Notes under the pieces: model-generated
What the model saw: only the letters and a program-made list of their open reading frames with translations
The model's database searches: none
Told to the model about the DNA's origin: nothing
Part shown: piece by piece, positions 53,824 to 63,037 of the stretch
Layout: every line of letters begins with the position of its first letter
Position numbering within the stretch: position 1 is the first letter of the stretch
NCBI RefSeq assembly: GCF_014268275.3
Contig: NZ_CP077084.1
Coordinates: forward strand, 930,001 to 994,000
Source: Pseudomonas tritici
GTDB lineage: Bacteria > Pseudomonadota > Gammaproteobacteria > Pseudomonadales > Pseudomonadaceae
Direction: 5' to 3'
Length of the DNA stretch: 64,000 nucleotides
Position numbers and translations under genes: made by a program

Positions 53824-55305
53824 CTAATTTTTGCCGGTCACGCCACCCAACAGCCCACCCAGCAGGCCCCCATTTGCACCGGCGCCTGCTCCTGCACCCG
53901 CAGAGGCACCGGCGCCGAGGTTCAGGCCTCCACCGAGCAAGCCACCACCGGTATTGGTGCCGCCGGTGACCAGGCCGCCGATCGACGCGACGGTGCCACC
54001 CACGGCGGTCACGGTGCCGCCCAGGGCGTTGGTGACCGGGTTGGCAGTAGTGCCGCTGATTTTGCCGCCGAGGCTGCCAACCGCGTTGCCCACATGGGTG
54101 ACCAGGCCGTTGACCGGGGCGCCCAGGCCGGTGGAGCCGCCAATGGTTTGGGTCAGGCTCTGCACGCCGCTGGTCACAGGGTTGAGTGCATTGCCGATGG
54201 GGCCGGTCAGCCCTGCGACCGGAACGCTGGTTTTAGTGCTTGGCGTGCCACCACCGAGGGCGGCCACGGTGATGCCCGTTTTGACACCGGTGACGCCTGC
54301 TGCGCTGACCACGCCATTGGTGTTGCCAGCATCCAGGCCACCGCCGGCACCGGCGATCACGCCACCGATGAGTTCGGCGAGGCCCAGTTTATCGGTGCTG
54401 CCTGTACCGCTGTCGTCGCTGCCGCCGCTGGTGTCCGCATCAGGGTCGACATAACCGCGGGCCTTGTCGACCACGCCGCCAACGCCATTGAACACGTGGC
54501 CCACGGCGCCAGTCACGGGGTTGCCCGTGCCGCCTGCGCTGGCGACTTTATCGCCCAGGCCATCGACGGTATCGCCGACTTTTTCCAGCAGGCCGCTCAC
54601 CGGCTTATCAAGGCCCGTCGCGTTGCCGACTTTAGCGGTGGTGTTTTCCACCAGGGAAACAACCGGCACCAGGACTTTCGCACCTGCCGCGTGGGTAACC
54701 GAACCCAGTGGGCCGCTGGTGCTCGCGGTACTCAGGGTGTCACCAAGCATGGTCACGGCATAGCCGACCTTGCCCACCACATTGCCCACCGCCGGTGCGG
54801 CGCCGCCGACCACCGGCACGTTCCCGAGCAGGGTGGCGACGTTGGCACCGGTCACGGTCACGCCATCTCCCAGGTCGGACACACCATTGGCCACGCCAGC
54901 GACGGTTTTGCCCAGTGCGTTACTGTCGGTACCCAGCGTCCCCAGGCCATCCGACAAGCCGCGTCCGATGGTGTCTACTGCGTTGCCGGTCGCCGTTACC
55001 AGGTCGCCAGCGGTTGCGCCAACGATCGGCAGGCTGCCAAGGGTAGTGCCCAGGCTCCTGAAGGTGTTGCTGAGGTCGGTCATGGTATCGCCGCCGGTAT
55101 CGACCACGTCGGCAGTGACCAGTGAGGCTGAGCTGACGCCTGGATCGGTGCCGCCGCCAGTCCCGCCACCGCCGGCATCGGAGGAACCGCCGGAGGAACC
55201 ACCGCTTTTATGCCCGCCACCACCGCTGCTGCAGCCGCCGAGTGCCAGTGCTACTGCCAGGGCCAGCGCGGTACTTGCTTTCCAAAACACGATTTGAGTT
55301 TTCAT
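53824..55305 (-). CDS. Repetitive Gly/Val/Thr-rich lipoprotein
   Basis: The protein has 493 residues. The lipoprotein signal runs from MKTQIVFWKAS to LALGGC (cysteine 25), followed by a Gly/Ser linker (about 25-55). The chain then consists of diverged copies of a unit like PVxGLLxxVGxxVxxLGxKV with NPVTxAlGxxVxxVGGxV. Examples are KPVSGLLEKVGDTVDGLGDK and APVNGLVTHVGNAVGSLGGK. An Asp/Ser/Thr-rich break lies near residues 292-310. The C-terminus is Gly/Ala-rich (GAGANGGLLGGLLGGVTGKN). Such proteins are often labelled collagen-like in databases, yet Gly is not at every third place. It could be a surface adhesin or a matrix protein. It lies upstream of the TpsB gene on the same strand but has its own terminator. 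Confidence 0.8.
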   Translation of the reverse strand: MKTQIVFWKASTALALAVALALGGCSSGGGGHKSGGSSGGSSDAGGGGTGGGTDPGVSSASLVTADVVDTGGDTMTDLSNTFRSLGTTLGSLPIVGATAGDLVTATGNAVDTIGRGLSDGLGTLGTDSNALGKTVAGVANGVSDLGDGVTVTGANVATLLGNVPVVGGAAPAVGNVVGKVGYAVTMLGDTLSTASTSGPLGSVTHAAGAKVLVPVVSLVENTTAKVGNATGLDKPVSGLLEKVGDTVDGLGDKVASAGGTGNPVTGAVGHVFNGVGGVVDKARGYVDPDADTSGGSDDSGTGSTDKLGLAELIGGVIAGAGGGLDAGNTNGVVSAAGVTGVKTGITVAALGGGTPSTKTSVPVAGLTGPIGNALNPVTSGVQSLTQTIGGSTGLGAPVNGLVTHVGNAVGSLGGKISGTTANPVTNALGGTVTAVGGTVASIGGLVTGGTNTGGGLLGGGLNLGAGASAGAGAGAGANGGLLGGLLGGVTGKN

Positions 55306-55606
55306 GATTGAGTTCCCTGCACCTGTACAACCTTGGTTGTCTTCAAGCGCTCGCTATTTCTTGGGATAGCGATGCGTTTGTCCGTGTGGCTATAACAGCC
55401 CCGGCGGCGCGCTCTCTCAATTATCTCTTTGGTATTAACGATTTATATACCGCTGCAATGAACCGGTTAAGCGACTAATGCCAAGGGTATAGGGGGAGGG
55501 TGTATCAAGATGTATATGTTTTTGAAATCAAAGAGTTGAATAAAAAAGCGGACTTAAAAAAGTCCGCTATTACTTAAGGTGTATATATACAATTAATCAG
55601 TTTATT
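55306..55606. other. AT-rich intergenic region
   Basis: These 301 bases hold the promoter of the repeat-rich lipoprotein gene at the left and the terminator of the maoC gene at the right. The part from 55430 to 55606 is clearly AT-rich (for example ATTTATATACC and GTGTATATATAC), unlike the rest of the window, and has no credible coding frame. Confidence 0.6.
55541..55568 (-). terminator. Terminator of the fabG4-maoC operon
   Basis: AGCGGACTT-AAAA-AAGTCCGCT is a nine-base stem that on the minus strand is followed by TTTTTTA. It lies about 40 bases after the maoC stop. Confidence 0.85.
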
Positions 55607-56455
55607 TCAGGCTATCGGCCGCCACTTACCTACCATATGTTCAATGTCGCCAGCGCCTTTCAACCACAACTCACCGGTGGAACCGGCGGCGCTGGTTAAT
55701 AACGTCACATCACCGGGCAGGCGCACGGGTTTCTTGAACTCGACGTCTATTTCGATATTGGCGGCGGGCAGGTGTTCGCTGAGGGCGGCGAGCGTGCGCG
55801 CCTTGTTCCATAACCCGTGAGCAATGGCCTGAGGGAAGCCGAACAGCTTGGCGGTCAGGGCGCTGAGGTGGATCGGGTTGTAGTCACCGGAGACCCGTGC
55901 ATAACGGCGGCCGATGTCGGCAGGGGCTTTCCAGCGGGTCAGTTCGTTGACGTGGGTCGGGGAAGGCTGGGCGTGATCCTCTGCGTCATCTTCCAGTTTC
56001 ACGCCCCGGCACAGCATGCGGCTCTCAGCTTCCCAGAGCAGGCCGAGGGAATCCTCGACGCTGGTCACTAATTCAAAGGTCGCGCCTTTGGGGTGGGGCT
56101 TGAGGTTTTGTGTGTGCACGCTGATGGACAGCTCGCTCACGCCGCCCAGGGGACGGTGAAGGCGGATGCGATTATTCAGGTGAATCAACCCCAGCAGTGG
56201 GAAGGGAAAGTTGCTCTCCGTCAGCAACTGCATCTGCAAACCAAACGCCAGGATATGCGGATAAGTTGCCGGCAGAATCGGGCTGTCGGTAAAACCACAG
56301 ACCTTGCGATACGCCGCCACCTGCTTGGGGTGGATGCTCACCCGACAGCGCAACCCCTGTTCGGGCAGGGTGTTGCCGGTAATCTTGCGCTTAAGCGCCG
56401 CGCGCCAATACAACGGCGGCAGAAACGGCGTAGCGCCTAATGTCTTCCATTGCAT
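55607..56455 (-). CDS. MaoC-family hydratase
   Basis: The protein has 282 residues from the ATG at 56455, two bases after the end of fabG4. It is a double hot-dog protein. The second half shows the hydratase-2 motif YARVSGDYNPIHLSALTAKL, with the Asp...His pair, and FGFPQAIAHGLWNKA. The first half is the substrate-binding hot-dog (IHPKQVAAYRKVCGFTDSPI). It should hydrate a trans-2-enoyl-CoA or -ACP to the R-3-hydroxy form. The context (FabG4-type reductase, thiolase) fits a small acyl-CoA pathway like mycobacterial HtdX-FabG4-FadA2. Substrate unknown. Confidence 0.87.
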   Translation of the reverse strand: MQWKTLGATPFLPPLYWRAALKRKITGNTLPEQGLRCRVSIHPKQVAAYRKVCGFTDSPILPATYPHILAFGLQMQLLTESNFPFPLLGLIHLNNRIRLHRPLGGVSELSISVHTQNLKPHPKGATFELVTSVEDSLGLLWEAESRMLCRGVKLEDDAEDHAQPSPTHVNELTRWKAPADIGRRYARVSGDYNPIHLSALTAKLFGFPQAIAHGLWNKARTLAALSEHLPAANIEIDVEFKKPVRLPGDVTLLTSAAGSTGELWLKGAGDIEHMVGKWRPIA

Positions 56456-56457
56456 GC

Positions 56458-57801
56458 CTATGCTCCCAGGATACTTTGCCCACACACCCGCAGCGCTTGC
56501 CCGCTGACCGCACCGGAACCCGGTTGGCCAAGCCAGGCCACCGCTTCGGCGACGTCTTGCGGCAAGCCACCCTGGCCCAGCGAACTCATGCGCCGCCCGG
56601 CCTCACGCAGCGCGAACGGAATATGCGCGGTCATCTGGGTTTCGATAAAACCGGGGGCCACGGCGTTAATGGTGATGCCGCGTTCCTTGAGCAATGGCGC
56701 CCAGGCTTGCGCGAGGCCGATCAACCCGGCCTTGCTCGCGGCATAGTTGGTTTGCCCACGGTTACCGGCGATGCCGCTGATCGATGCCAGCAGCACCACG
56801 CGGGCGTTGTCGTGCAGGGTGCCGCTGTCGAGCAAGGCCTTGGTCAATAGTTGCGGTGCGTTTAGATTGACCGCCAGCACCGCGTCCCAGTATTCCGGGG
56901 TCATATTCGCCAGGGTTTTATCGCGGGTGATACCGGCGTTGTGCACCAGGATGTCGAGGCCATCGGGCAGTTGTTCGATCAATTGGCTGGCGGCGTCTTC
57001 GGCGCAGATATCCAGCACCACGGTGCGGGCACCCAGGCGCGCGGCCAGGGCTTCGAGGTCGGCCTTGGCCTGCGGCACGTCGAGCAGGATGACCTCGGCG
57101 CCGTCGCGGGCCAGGGTTTCAGCGATAGACGCGCCAATGCCTCGGGCGGCGCCGGTGACCAGCGCCTTGCGCCCGGCCAGTGGTCGCGTCCAATCCTCAA
57201 CGGGGGTGGCGCAGGCTTCCAGGCGAATCACCTGGCCGGAGATATACGCACTTTTCGGCGAGAGGAAAAAGCGCAGCGCGCCTTCCAGTTGGTCTTCGGC
57301 ACCCTCGCCGACGTAGAGCAATTGCAACACGCCGCCATTGCGCAACTCTTTGGCCAACGAGCGGCTGAAACCTTCCAAGGCGCGCTGGGCGCTGGCGGCG
57401 AACGGGTCGCGGAGGCTCTCCGGCGCGCGGCCGAGGATCACCACGTGGGCGCTGTTATCCAGGTTTTTCAGCAACGGCTGGAAGAACTCGCGCAGTTGCT
57501 TGAGCGTGTCGGTGTGCTGCAGATCGCTGGCATCGAATACCACGGCCTTGAGTTTGGGGCCATGGCCGGGAATCCACGTCGAGGCTTGGCTGCCGTAGGT
57601 GTAGATAGCGTCGGTGAATTTGTGAGCAAACGCTTGCACGTTGGTTGCCAGCGCACCACCGCCCAGCAGCAACGCGCCTTCCACCGGACGCAGGCGCCCG
57701 GCTTGCCAGCGTTCCAGGCGTACCGGTGACGGCAGGCCAATGGCGGCGACCAGGCGATGGCCGAGGCTTGAGTTGGCGAAGTCGATATAACGGTCAGACA
57801 T
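56458..57801 (-). CDS. fabG4: FabG4-type 3-oxoacyl reductase
   Basis: The protein has 447 residues, much longer than ordinary FabG (about 245). The N-terminal half is a degenerate Rossmann-like domain (LLLGGGALATNVQAFAHKFT). The C-terminal half is a full SDR: TGAARGIGASIAETLARDGA for the cofactor, NAGITRDKTL, the catalytic Ser in LLASISGIAGNRGQTNYAAS with Tyr and Lys in YAASKAG, and the end VSGQALRVCGQSI. Such high-molecular-weight FabGs reduce 3-oxoacyl-CoA, often with NADH. It is co-transcribed with the maoC gene and divergent from the thiolase. Confidence 0.9.
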   Translation of the reverse strand: MSDRYIDFANSSLGHRLVAAIGLPSPVRLERWQAGRLRPVEGALLLGGGALATNVQAFAHKFTDAIYTYGSQASTWIPGHGPKLKAVVFDASDLQHTDTLKQLREFFQPLLKNLDNSAHVVILGRAPESLRDPFAASAQRALEGFSRSLAKELRNGGVLQLLYVGEGAEDQLEGALRFFLSPKSAYISGQVIRLEACATPVEDWTRPLAGRKALVTGAARGIGASIAETLARDGAEVILLDVPQAKADLEALAARLGARTVVLDICAEDAASQLIEQLPDGLDILVHNAGITRDKTLANMTPEYWDAVLAVNLNAPQLLTKALLDSGTLHDNARVVLLASISGIAGNRGQTNYAASKAGLIGLAQAWAPLLKERGITINAVAPGFIETQMTAHIPFALREAGRRMSSLGQGGLPQDVAEAVAWLGQPGSGAVSGQALRVCGQSILGA

Positions 57802-57915
57802 GGAACGCTCTCCGAAGGCTGGGGTTCAAAGGGTTGACCACCCCGGGGTGGCAGTCGTTCGATTGAGCCTAGGCTAGGCTTGATGATTCCACCCACAACC
57901 ATCAGGGAGCTTTCC

Positions 57916-59193
57916 ATGACTCAATTGCGCCGTGTAGCGATCATTGGCGGTAACCGCATTCCTTTCGCTCGCTCCAATGGTCCGTATGCCACCGCGAGCA
58001 ACCAGGCGATGCTGACGGCTGCGCTGGAAGGCCTGATCGAACGCTACAAGCTGCACGGCCTGCGCATGGGCGAAGTGGCGGCCGGCGCGGTACTCAAGCA
58101 TTCGCGCGACTTCAACCTTACCCGCGAATGTGTGCTGGGCTCGCGCTTGTCGCCGCAGACACCGGCCTATGACATTCAACAGGCCTGCGGCACCGGGCTG
58201 GAAGCCGCATTGCTGGTGGCCAACAAGATTGCCCTGGGCCAGATCGAATGCGGGATTGCCGGCGGGGTGGACACCACTTCCGATGCGCCCATCGGTGTAA
58301 ATGAGGGCCTGCGCAAGATTCTGCTGCAAGCCAACCGCAGCAAATCCATGGCGGATAAATTAAAAGTCCTGTTACAACTTCGTCCCCATCACCTCAAGCC
58401 CGAACTGCCACGTAATGGCGAGCCGCGCACAGGCCTGTCCATGGGCCAACATTGCGAATTGATGGCGCAGACGTGGCAAATCCCCCGCGCCGAACAGGAT
58501 CAGTTGGCCCTGGAAAGCCACCAGAAAATGGCCGCCGCCTACGCTGAAGGCTGGCACAACGATTTACTCACACCGTTCCTGGGCCTGACCCGCGACAACA
58601 ACCTGCGCCCCGACCTGACCCTGGAAAAACTCGCCGCGCTTAAACCCGCCTTCGAGCGCAGCGAGAAGGGCACGCTGACTGCCGGCAACTCCACGCCCCT
58701 CACGGACGGCGCGTCGTTGGTACTGCTGGGCAGCGAAGCCTGGGCCAAGGAACGCGGCTTGCCAATCCTGGCGTATCTGCGCGATGGTGAGGCGGCGGCG
58801 GTGGATTTCGTCAACGGCGCCGAAGGCCTGCTGATGGCACCGGTATATGCCGTGCCGCGGCTGCTGGCGAGGAATGGCCTGACGCTGCAAGACTTCGATT
58901 ACTACGAGATCCACGAAGCCTTCGCTGCCCAGGTTTTGTGCACACTCAAGGCCTGGGAAGATGCGGACTACTGCAAGACGCGCCTTGGGCTTGACGCGCC
59001 GTTGGGGGCCATCGACCGCAGCCGGCTTAATGTAAAAGGCAGTTCCCTGGCCGCCGGGCATCCGTTTGCCGCCACAGGTGGGCGTATCGTCGCCAATCTG
59101 GCAAAGTTGCTCGACGCAGCAGGTAAGGGGCGAGGCCTGATTTCGATCTGTGCCGCCGGCGGTCAAGGCGTGACGGCGATCATCGAGCGTTGA
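57916..59193 (+). CDS. Acetyl-CoA C-acetyltransferase (thiolase)
   Basis: The protein has 425 residues from the ATG at 57916, with AGGGAG upstream. The nucleophile is Cys91 (DIQQACGTGLEAALL). The other catalytic groups sit in YYEIHEAFAAQVL (His) and ICAAGGQGVTAI (Cys). The segment GSSLAAGHPFAATGGRI is the family glycine/His loop. It condenses or cleaves acyl-CoAs and resembles FadI/FadA2-type enzymes. The 114-base gap to fabG4 is a divergent promoter region. The three genes form one metabolic module. Confidence 0.92.
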   Translation: MTQLRRVAIIGGNRIPFARSNGPYATASNQAMLTAALEGLIERYKLHGLRMGEVAAGAVLKHSRDFNLTRECVLGSRLSPQTPAYDIQQACGTGLEAALLVANKIALGQIECGIAGGVDTTSDAPIGVNEGLRKILLQANRSKSMADKLKVLLQLRPHHLKPELPRNGEPRTGLSMGQHCELMAQTWQIPRAEQDQLALESHQKMAAAYAEGWHNDLLTPFLGLTRDNNLRPDLTLEKLAALKPAFERSEKGTLTAGNSTPLTDGASLVLLGSEAWAKERGLPILAYLRDGEAAAVDFVNGAEGLLMAPVYAVPRLLARNGLTLQDFDYYEIHEAFAAQVLCTLKAWEDADYCKTRLGLDAPLGAIDRSRLNVKGSSLAAGHPFAATGGRIVANLAKLLDAAGKGRGLISICAAGGQGVTAIIER

Positions 59194-59327
59194 TTGCGCC
59201 ACAAATTGGCATATTGGATGCATTCTGAAGGGGTCAGAGGTCGGTAGCCTCTCCCACCGGCGAGCCGATTGCCGTATAACGAGTTCCACACGCGTGTTTG
59301 GTAATACAGGACCCACAATAAAAGCTG

Positions 59328-60227
59328 ATGAAGACTCCTAAACGCATTGAACCCCTGATCGAAGACGGTCTGGTCGACGAAGTGCTGCGCCCACTCATGA
59401 GTGGTAAAGAAGCAGCTGTTTATGTGGTGCGCTGCGGCAACGAATTGCGTTGCGCCAAGGTTTACAAGGAGGCGAACAAACGAAGTTTTCGTCAAGCGTC
59501 CGAATACCAGGAAGGCCGTAAGGTCCGTAACAGTCGTCAGGCCCGGGCCATGGCCAAAGGCTCCAAGTTCGGCAAGAAAGAAACCGAAGATGCCTGGCAG
59601 AATGCCGAAGTGGCGGCGTTGTTCCGCTTGGCCGGCGCGGGCGTTCGCGTGCCCAAGCCTTACGACTTCCTGGAAGGCGTGCTGTTGATGGAGCTGGTGG
59701 CCGACGAGTATGGCGACGCCGCGCCACGTCTGAACGACGTGACGCTGGATCCGGACCAGGCGCGCGAATACCACGCCTTCCTGATCTCGCAGATCGTGCT
59801 GATGCTGTGTACCGGCCTGGTGCACGGTGACTTGTCCGAGTTCAACGTACTGCTGACGCCAACCGGCCCGGTGATCATCGACCTGCCCCAGGCGGTGGAT
59901 GCGGCGGGCAACAACCACGCGTTCAGCATGCTGGAGCGGGACGTGGGCAACATGGCTTCCTATTTCGGGCGTTTTGCTCCCGAGTTGAAGAAGACCAAGT
60001 ACGCCAAGGAAATGTGGGCGCTGTACGAAGCCGGCACCTTGCACCCGGCCAGCGTCTTGACCGGCGAGTTCGACGAGCCGGAGGAGTTGGCGGACGTGGG
60101 CGGTGTGATCCGCGAAATCGAAGCAGCGCGGCTGGATGATGAACGTCGTCAGGCGATTCGCGCGGCGGATGATGCGCCGCAGAGCAAAGTGTCGGACGAG
60201 CCACCGCCACCGCCGTGGATGCAGTAG
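59328..60227 (+). CDS. RIO-type serine/threonine protein kinase
   Basis: The protein has 299 residues. The RIO domain shows the ATP-binding Lys in CAKVYKEANKRSFRQASEYQ, the hinge MELVADEYG, the catalytic loop LVHGDLSEFNVLL (HGDxxxxN) and the metal Asp in VIIDLPQAVDA, with QAV as in RIO1. The C-terminal tail is acidic and Pro-rich (PPPPPWMQ). RIO kinases act in ribosome maturation in eukaryotes and archaea. The bacterial members have no clear role. It stands alone after the thiolase. Confidence 0.93.
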   Translation: MKTPKRIEPLIEDGLVDEVLRPLMSGKEAAVYVVRCGNELRCAKVYKEANKRSFRQASEYQEGRKVRNSRQARAMAKGSKFGKKETEDAWQNAEVAALFRLAGAGVRVPKPYDFLEGVLLMELVADEYGDAAPRLNDVTLDPDQAREYHAFLISQIVLMLCTGLVHGDLSEFNVLLTPTGPVIIDLPQAVDAAGNNHAFSMLERDVGNMASYFGRFAPELKKTKYAKEMWALYEAGTLHPASVLTGEFDEPEELADVGGVIREIEAARLDDERRQAIRAADDAPQSKVSDEPPPPPWMQ

Positions 60228-60247
60228 TCAGAGCAACTGCGATCGAA

Positions 60248-60351
60248 TGTGGGAGCTGGCTTGCCTGCGATAGCATCAACTCGGTGTGACTGACATACCG
60301 AGGTGTCTGCATCGCGGGCAAGCCCGGCTCCCACACAAGCCAGCTCCCACA
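60248..60351. repeat. REP palindrome with an extra right arm
   Basis: TGTGGGAGCTGGCTTGCCTG pairs with CGGGCAAGCC(C)GGCTCCCACA, and a second copy of the right arm (CAAGCCAGCTCCCACA) follows at once. It lies between the convergent RIO kinase gene and cueR. Confidence 0.85.
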
Positions 60352-60371
60352 GTTGTTTTGTGTACGCCTGG

Positions 60372-60773
60372 TCAGGCGCAACAGCTGCCCGATGCCAACT
60401 CCTTGAGAATCGGACAATCCGGCCGATGATCGCCCTGACAGTGCTCCACCAGGTCCTGCAATGTATCGCGCAGTTGTCCCAGTTCCAGAATCTTCTGGTT
60501 CAACTCTTCGATGTGTTGGCGCGCGAGCGCCTTCACGTCAGCGCTGGCCCGTTGCCGGTCCTGCCACAGGGTGAGCAACTTGCCGACTTCCTCCAATGAA
60601 AACCCCAAATCCCGCGAACGCTTGATAAACGCCAGGGTGTGCAAGTCATCCTGGCCGTACACGCGATAGCCACTGTCGGTGCGGTGGGCGGCTTTGAGCA
60701 GGCCGATGGATTCGTAATAGCGAATCATCTTGGCGCTGAGCCCGCTCTGGCGTGCGGCTTGGCCGATGTTCAT
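60372..60773 (-). CDS. cueR: Cu(I)-responsive regulator CueR
   Basis: The protein has 133 residues from the ATG at 60773. It is a MerR family protein: the winged helix [21 protein letters not shown] is followed by the long dimer helix (residues 80-108). Copper-binding cysteines lie in [12 protein letters not shown], the C-x7-C spacing of CueR, and there is an extra CC near the end (GSCCA). It distorts the 19-base spacer of its target promoters to activate them when Cu(I), Ag(I) or Au(I) binds. The start overlaps the copA stop, so it is the second gene of a copA-cueR operon and would be autoregulated. Confidence 0.93.
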   Translation of the reverse strand: MNIGQAARQSGLSAKMIRYYESIGLLKAAHRTDSGYRVYGQDDLHTLAFIKRSRDLGFSLEEVGKLLTLWQDRQRASADVKALARQHIEELNQKILELGQLRDTLQDLVEHCQGDHRPDCPILKELASGSCCA

Positions 60774-62971
60774 GGGCGTTGATCCTCCAGATCCTTGGGT
60801 TTCCAAGTCTTCAACAGTAACGCATTGCTTACCACGCTGACGCTGGACAAGGCCATCGCGGCCCCCGCCAGCACTGGATTGAGCAGGCCAAACGCTGCCA
60901 GGGGAATGCCAATTAAGTTATACACAAAGGCCCAAAACAGGTTCTGGCGGATTTTTGCGTAGGTCTTGCGGCTGATCTCCAGCGCGGCCGGCACCAGGCG
61001 CGGATCGCCGCGCATCAGGGTGATACCGGCCGCGTGCATGGCCACGTCGGTGCCACCGCCCATGGCGATGCCGATATCGGCGGCGGCCAGGGCCGGGGCG
61101 TCGTTGATGCCGTCGCCGACCATCGCGACGACGTCGGTTTTCTTTAGTTCGGCGACGGCGGCGGCTTTGTCGGCGGGCAGCACTTCGGCATGCACATCAT
61201 CGATGCCCAAGGCCTCGGCGACCACGCGGGCGCTGCCGCGATTGTCACCGGTGAGCAAATGGCTGCTGATGTGCTGGGCCTTGAGTTGCTGCACAGCCTC
61301 CAGCGCACCGGGCTTGAGGGTATCGCCAAACGCGAACAGCCCCAGCACACGCGGTTGCGCACCTTGCTCGATCAACCAGGACAAGGTACGCCCCTCGGCT
61401 TCCCACGCCTTGGCGGAGTCGGCAAGGTCGCCCATGCGTAAGCCGCTTTCTTCCAGCAGCCGACGATTGCCCAAGGCCAGCGGTTGCCCCTCAAGCGTGC
61501 CGGCGATACCGCGCCCGGTCAGGGATTGGCTGGCGCTCACGTCGGTCACGTTCAAGCCTTGTTCATGGCACGCATCCAGCACGGCCTTGGCCAACGGGTG
61601 TTCGCTGCCGCGTTGCAACGCGCCGGCTTTTTGCAGCAGCAGCGCTTCATTGCCATCCACTGCCGCCAAGTGGGCGATTTTCGGCGTGCCTGAGGTGAGG
61701 GTGCCGGTCTTGTCAAAGACCACGGCGCTGACTTCATGGGCGCGTTCCAGGGCTTCGGCGTCCTTGATCAGGATGCCGTGGCGTGCAGCGACGCCTGTAC
61801 CGGCCATGATCGCGGTGGGAGTGGCCAGGCCCAGGGCGCACGGGCAGGCGATCACCAGTACCGCTACGGCATTGATGATCGCGGTCTCCAGGGACGCGCC
61901 ATACAGCCACCAGCCGATCAAGGTGACGGAGGCCAGCACCAACACGGCAGGGACGAACACCTGGCTGACTTTATCCACCAGTTTCTGGATCGGCGCCTTG
62001 GCGGCTTGTGCGTCTTCCACCAGGCGGATGATCCGCGCCAGCACGCTTTCGGCGCCGAGGGCCAGCGTGCGCACCAACAGGCGGCCTTCACCGTTGATGG
62101 CGCCGCCGGTGACTTTATCGCCGGTCTGCTTGGGCACCGGCAGGCTTTCGCCGCTGATCAAGGCTTCATCGGCATGGCTTTGACCGTCCACCACTTCGCC
62201 GTCCACCGGGAAGCGTTCGCCGGGTTTGACCAGCACCAAGTCATTGAGCTTCAAAGCGCTGATGGCGACGTCTTCTTCGCGACCGTCGAGCACTCGAATC
62301 GCCCGTTCGGGACGCAGGGCTTCCAGGGCGCGGATGGCGCTGGCGGTCTGGCGTTTGGCACGGCTCTCCAGGTATTTACCCAGCAGCACCAGCGCGATCA
62401 CCACCGCCGAGGCTTCGAAGTACAGGTGCGGCGCCATGCCTGGGTGGGCCGTGAGCCATTCATAAATGCTCAGGCCGTACCCGGCGCTGGTGCCGATGGC
62501 CACCAGCAGGTCCATATTGCCAGCGCCGGCCCGCACGGCTTTCCAGGCAGCGATATAGAAGCGCGCGCCAAAGATGAATTGCACCGGTGTGGCCAGGGCG
62601 AACTGCGCCCAGGCGGGCAACATCCAGTGCAGGCCAAAAGGTTCCACCAACATGGGCAGCACCAACGGCAGTGCCAGCAGGATCGCCAGCAGCAACGCCC
62701 AACGCTCGCGATGCAGGCGCTGGGCTTGATTGGCTTCGGTGGCCGTTTCGCTTTGGGGCAGGGTGGCGGTGTAGCCGGCCTTGTCGACGGCGGCGATCAG
62801 CACGCTGGCGTCCATTTGGCCAAGCACTTCAACATGGGCACGTTCGTTGGCCAGGTTGACGCTGACGCTTTGCACCCCCGGCACTTTGCCCAGCGCGCGC
62901 TCGACCCGGCCGGCACAGCTGGCGCAGGTCATGCCGCTGATGGGCAGGTCAAAGGTGGTGGATCCATTCAT
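60770..62971 (-). CDS. copA: Cu(I)-exporting P1B-type ATPase
   Basis: The protein has 733 residues. One N-terminal heavy-metal domain ([20 protein letters not shown]) is followed by eight membrane helices. The ion path carries CPC ([16 protein letters not shown]), the phosphorylated Asp lies in DKTGTLTSG, the SEHPLAKAV motif follows, and the hinge is [20 protein letters not shown]. It pumps Cu(I) from the cytoplasm to the periplasm. The ribosome site is GGAGGACTG. A CueR-type promoter sits 30 to 60 bases upstream, and cueR overlaps its end. Confidence 0.95.
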   Translation of the reverse strand: MNGSTTFDLPISGMTCASCAGRVERALGKVPGVQSVSVNLANERAHVEVLGQMDASVLIAAVDKAGYTATLPQSETATEANQAQRLHRERWALLLAILLALPLVLPMLVEPFGLHWMLPAWAQFALATPVQFIFGARFYIAAWKAVRAGAGNMDLLVAIGTSAGYGLSIYEWLTAHPGMAPHLYFEASAVVIALVLLGKYLESRAKRQTASAIRALEALRPERAIRVLDGREEDVAISALKLNDLVLVKPGERFPVDGEVVDGQSHADEALISGESLPVPKQTGDKVTGGAINGEGRLLVRTLALGAESVLARIIRLVEDAQAAKAPIQKLVDKVSQVFVPAVLVLASVTLIGWWLYGASLETAIINAVAVLVIACPCALGLATPTAIMAGTGVAARHGILIKDAEALERAHEVSAVVFDKTGTLTSGTPKIAHLAAVDGNEALLLQKAGALQRGSEHPLAKAVLDACHEQGLNVTDVSASQSLTGRGIAGTLEGQPLALGNRRLLEESGLRMGDLADSAKAWEAEGRTLSWLIEQGAQPRVLGLFAFGDTLKPGALEAVQQLKAQHISSHLLTGDNRGSARVVAEALGIDDVHAEVLPADKAAAVAELKKTDVVAMVGDGINDAPALAAADIGIAMGGGTDVAMHAAGITLMRGDPRLVPAALEISRKTYAKIRQNLFWAFVYNLIGIPLAAFGLLNPVLAGAAMALSSVSVVSNALLLKTWKPKDLEDQRP

Positions 62972-63000
62972 GGGGCAGTCCTCCAGGAGAAGTTGCCCCT

Positions 63001-63031
63001 AGGATCAACCTTGACCTGTGGGGAAGGTCAA
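63001..63031 (-). promoter_or_regulatory. CueR-type promoter of copA
   Basis: On the minus strand, TTGACC (63026-63031), a 19-base spacer with the dyad ACCTTCCCC...GGTCAAGGT, and GATCCT (63001-63006). The long spacer and the dyad are hallmarks of MerR-type copper promoters and closely resemble the E. coli copA one. Confidence 0.85.
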
Positions 63032-63037
63032 GCGCCG

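Noticed and set aside
53794..55125. 443-codon plus-strand frame read as a secreted or repeat protein
   Set aside because: It is the mirror of the repetitive lipoprotein, whose minus-strand frame has a lipoprotein signal and a terminator.
53824..55305. Collagen-like triple helix protein
   Set aside because: Glycine is frequent but not at every third position, so a collagen helix is not supported.
36859..55305. The Tad locus as a recently acquired mobile island
   Set aside because: No integrase, tRNA or direct repeats were seen, and most genes have native codon use. Only part of tadG and the gap at 55.4 kb differ in composition.
3906..60351. Repeated short palindromes read as a possible CRISPR array
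   Set aside because: The copies are single inverted repeats far apart at gene ends, without regular spacers, so they are REP elements.
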